A DNA stretch of 36,470 nt from UBA1801 sp035353395 (GTDB lineage Bacteria; Acidobacteriota; Holophagae; Holophagales; Holophagaceae). Under the pieces are notes generated by a model, which had not been told where the DNA came from, did not search any database, and worked only from the letters and a program-made list of their open reading frames with translations. Made by a program: the position numbers and the translations under genes. Positions 34,669 to 36,470 of the stretch are shown here, piece by piece. Position 1 is the stretch's first letter. Every line of letters begins with the position of its first letter. The DNA lies in assembly GCA_035353395.1 (NCBI GenBank), contig DAOPZL010000027.1:1-36470 (forward strand), given 5' to 3'.

Positions 34669-35121
34669 GTGTGGTCCGGCGACGACATCTACTTCATGAA
34701 GCTGGCCCTGGAAGAAGCCGAGAAGGCGGACTCCCTGGGCGAGGTGCCCATCGGAGCGGTGCTCGTGCTGGACGGGAAGCTGGTGGCCCGGGGCTTCAAC
34801 ACGCCGATCCACCGGCACGATCCCACGGCCCACGCGGAGATCCAGGCCCTGCGGAGCGCCGGGGACTGGCTCCACAACTACCGCATGCCGGAGTCGACCC
34901 TCTACGTGACCCTCGAGCCCTGCCTCATGTGCTTCGGGGCCCTGGTCCAGGCCCGGGTGGCCCGGGTCGTCTACGGGGCGCCGGATCCCAAGGTGGGTGT
35001 CTCCCGGCTGCAAGGCTTCCTCGAGAAGGCCAACCTCAACCATCGCTTCGAGTGGCAGGGAGGGCTCCTCGAGGAGGAGTGCCGGGCCATCCTCCAGGAA
35101 TTCTTCCGCAGGCGCAGGTGA
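34669..35121 (+). CDS. tadA: tRNA adenosine(34) deaminase
   Basis: The protein has 150 residues. It converts A34 to inosine in tRNA-Arg(ACG). The zinc/catalytic motifs are HAE in DPTAHAEIQALR (His and Glu59-type proton shuttle) and PCLMCFGAL (the two Cys), with the usual MKLALEEAEKADSLGEVPIGAVLV start and GFLEKANLNHRFEWQGGLLEEEC end. The GTG at 34669 is taken as the start because TadA proteins carry several residues before the MKLALEEA helix; ATG 34696 would be a shorter alternative. A six-bp hairpin GTTTCC/GGAAAC (34648-34662) sits just before the start and could limit translation. It is divergent from carA. Confidence 0.92.
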   Translation: MWSGDDIYFMKLALEEAEKADSLGEVPIGAVLVLDGKLVARGFNTPIHRHDPTAHAEIQALRSAGDWLHNYRMPESTLYVTLEPCLMCFGALVQARVARVVYGAPDPKVGVSRLQGFLEKANLNHRFEWQGGLLEEECRAILQEFFRRRR

Positions 35122-35175
35122 TCTTGGGCCTGCGCGAAGCGCGGAGATGACCTAGACTCTGCGGCAGGGCTTCCC

Positions 35176-36345
35176 ATGATCGATGTCTCTTCCGGGCACA
35201 TCTCCTGGCTGACCCTGGCGCTGGCCGGGGTGGGCCTGAGCCTGCTGGGCGTGCTGCTGGGCTTCTTCCTGGGCAGCCGGATGAAGAAGCATCCCATCGG
35301 CCACACCGACACCTCCCGCCTGCGCATCGAGACCCAGAAGCAGCTGCTGGAATCCGCGGAGCGGGCCAACCAGGGGCTGCAGCAGGCGATGGAGGTCCTG
35401 GAGTGGGCGGCCGGCACCGACCGGCTGACCGGGGCCTGGAACCGACGCCGCTTCGAGGAGGCGGCCATCGCCGAGATGGCCCTGGTGAGGCGCAGGAAGG
35501 GGCCCGTCTCGCTGATGATGCTGGACCTGGACTTCTTCAAGAACGTGAACGACAAGTACGGCCACACGGTCGGGGACAACGTGCTCGTCGAGGTGGTGCA
35601 CACGGCCCGGGAGCAGCTTCGCGCCTCGGATGCCATCGCGCGGTGGGGCGGGGAGGAGTTCATCGTGCTCTCGCCGGCGACCCGCATGGACGGGGCGATG
35701 AGCCTCGCGGAGAAGATCCGGGCCGCGGTGGCCGTCCGGACCTTCCCGGTCATCGGGCAGTTGACCGTCAGCATCGGGGTCGCCGAGTACGATCTGGGCG
35801 AGGATCTGGGTAGCTGGATCCAGCGGGCGGACGAGGCGCTCTACAAGGCCAAGGCGGAGGGCCGGAACCAGGTGGCCATGGCCAGGAACGGCGGCGGCGC
35901 CGAGCCCCTTCCGTCCTCGCTCATCGAGATCGTCTGGGAGGATTCCTACGCCTGCGGTCATCCCACCATCGACAACCAGCACCGAAAGCTCTTCACCCTC
36001 GCCAACTCCCTCATCGGCGCCATCAGCAGCGGCCAGCCCGCCGCCGAGACCTCCATGCGCCTGCGCCGCCTGATGGCCCACACCGCCCAGCACTTCCACG
36101 ACGAGGAGGCCATCCTGGCCCGGATGGGCTTCCCGGGCCTCCCCAACCACGCCGCCGACCACCAGCGGCTCCTGGAGCGAGCCACCCGCTTCGAGATCGA
36201 AGTGGGGCAAGGGGAAGTGGACATCTCCCAGTTCGTCGGCTTCCTGGTCCTGGACTTGGTGCAGGGCCACATCCTCATCAGGGACAAGGACTTCTCCGGC
36301 TACTTCACCGCCCCCCCCGCCCGGCTCCCCTCCGTCCAACCCTGA
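35176..36345 (+). CDS. diguanylate cyclase with C-terminal hemerythrin domain
   Basis: The protein has 389 residues. One membrane helix (about 10-33, SWLTLALAGVGLSLLGVLLGFFLG) and a coiled coil (about 45-78) lead into a GGDEF domain (about 80-240) with intact signature WGGEEF (Gly158-Phe162), the metal Asp in MMLDLDFFKNVND and a product-inhibition site Arg149-x-x-Asp152 five residues before it. The last part (about 250-375) is a bacteriohemerythrin: HPTIDNQHRKLF, HFHDEEAIL, NHAADHQRLL and HILIRDKD supply the usual five His plus Glu and Asp for a di-iron site. Predicted role: synthesis of c-di-GMP in response to oxygen or redox state. The cyclase-then-hemerythrin order is known from Vibrio Vc Bhr-DGC-like proteins, where the order is reversed. 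Confidence 0.9.
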   Translation: MIDVSSGHISWLTLALAGVGLSLLGVLLGFFLGSRMKKHPIGHTDTSRLRIETQKQLLESAERANQGLQQAMEVLEWAAGTDRLTGAWNRRRFEEAAIAEMALVRRRKGPVSLMMLDLDFFKNVNDKYGHTVGDNVLVEVVHTAREQLRASDAIARWGGEEFIVLSPATRMDGAMSLAEKIRAAVAVRTFPVIGQLTVSIGVAEYDLGEDLGSWIQRADEALYKAKAEGRNQVAMARNGGGAEPLPSSLIEIVWEDSYACGHPTIDNQHRKLFTLANSLIGAISSGQPAAETSMRLRRLMAHTAQHFHDEEAILARMGFPGLPNHAADHQRLLERATRFEIEVGQGEVDISQFVGFLVLDLVQGHILIRDKDFSGYFTAPPARLPSVQP

Positions 36346-36387
36346 CCGAGGTGAACCCGCCCGGATCTGGTAGACTTTTCTTTGCTC

Positions 36388-36470
36388 GGAGAGATGGCCG
36401 AGCGGTTGAAGGCGCCTGACTCGAAATCAGGTTATCGGGTGACCGGTACGGGGGTTCGAATCCCTCTCTC
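36388..36470 (+). tRNA. tRNA-Ser(CGA), 3' end cut by window edge
   Basis: The acceptor 5' strand GGAGAGA (36388-36394) pairs with TCTC at the window end, the last three acceptor bases lying outside. The anticodon stem CCTGA/TCAGG (36415-36419, 36427-36431) encloses loop CTCGAAA with anticodon CGA (36422-36424), reading serine UCG. A long class II variable arm (after 36431) and the T-arm GGGGG-TTCGAAT-CCCTC follow. A TAGACT box (36371-36376) lies shortly upstream. Confidence 0.93.

Overview
The window is a 36.5 kb stretch of a GC-rich, free-living bacterial chromosome carrying mostly housekeeping and signalling genes, densely packed on both strands. Gene content (a multidomain PknK-like kinase, an MJ0042 zinc-ribbon/FHA protein, LolA and FtsA/FtsQ for a Gram-negative-type envelope) and codon use would fit an Acidobacteriota member, perhaps Holophagae (Geothrix/Holophaga-like). 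That placement is inference from gene style, not from a marker search. Two 100-N runs (4400-4499, 8413-8512) are scaffold gaps, and both cut genes.

Layout. 1-5279: a TauE/SafE permease fragment (-); a metallophosphoesterase-fold protein that seems to have lost its metal ligands (+); a thyX-DUF192 pair (-); a small transaldolase (+); a DinB-fold protein (+); two gap-truncated minus-strand genes (glycosyltransferase-like and SpoIIAA/STAS-like); and a relatively AT-rich intergenic region. 5280-9659: an acyl-CoA carboxylase carboxyltransferase subunit, an MFS sugar-permease-like transporter, a CPBP membrane protease split by a gap, and a WalJ/YycJ metallo-beta-lactamase-fold protein. 9788-13696: a LolA-like carrier followed by a tight run of zinc-ribbon/FHA, TPR/membrane and zinc-ribbon/RDD genes. 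13712-17668: two tandem KimA-type potassium transporters (-), divergent from lipA. 18884-22585: a 1233-residue Ser/Thr kinase with STAND-type ATPase and helical repeats. 22580-27910: ruvX (-), then ogt-murB-ftsQ-ftsA-ftsZ (+), a detached tail of the division/cell-wall cluster. 27926-34457: an EAL phosphodiesterase with a dead GGDEF domain, then the carA-carB-methyltransferase operon (-). 34669-36470: tadA, a diguanylate cyclase fused to hemerythrin, and a tRNA-Ser(CGA) cut by the window end.

How the parts work together. carA has a promoter-like sequence, a leader of about 107 nt and a textbook intrinsic terminator just before its ribosome binding site, so pyrimidine/arginine precursor synthesis is probably attenuated. 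The operon ends in a second intrinsic terminator (29441-29487), which also helps fix the start of the EAL gene. A c-di-GMP phosphodiesterase and a c-di-GMP synthase with an oxygen/iron-binding domain lie 6 kb apart. A large Ser/Thr kinase and an FHA phosphothreonine reader lie 8 kb apart and may be signalling partners; this is a hypothesis. I see no mobile element, CRISPR array, phage gene or defence island. The most unusual items are the degenerate phosphoesterase, the zinc-ribbon FHA/TPR/RDD cassette, the tandem KimA genes and the carA attenuator.
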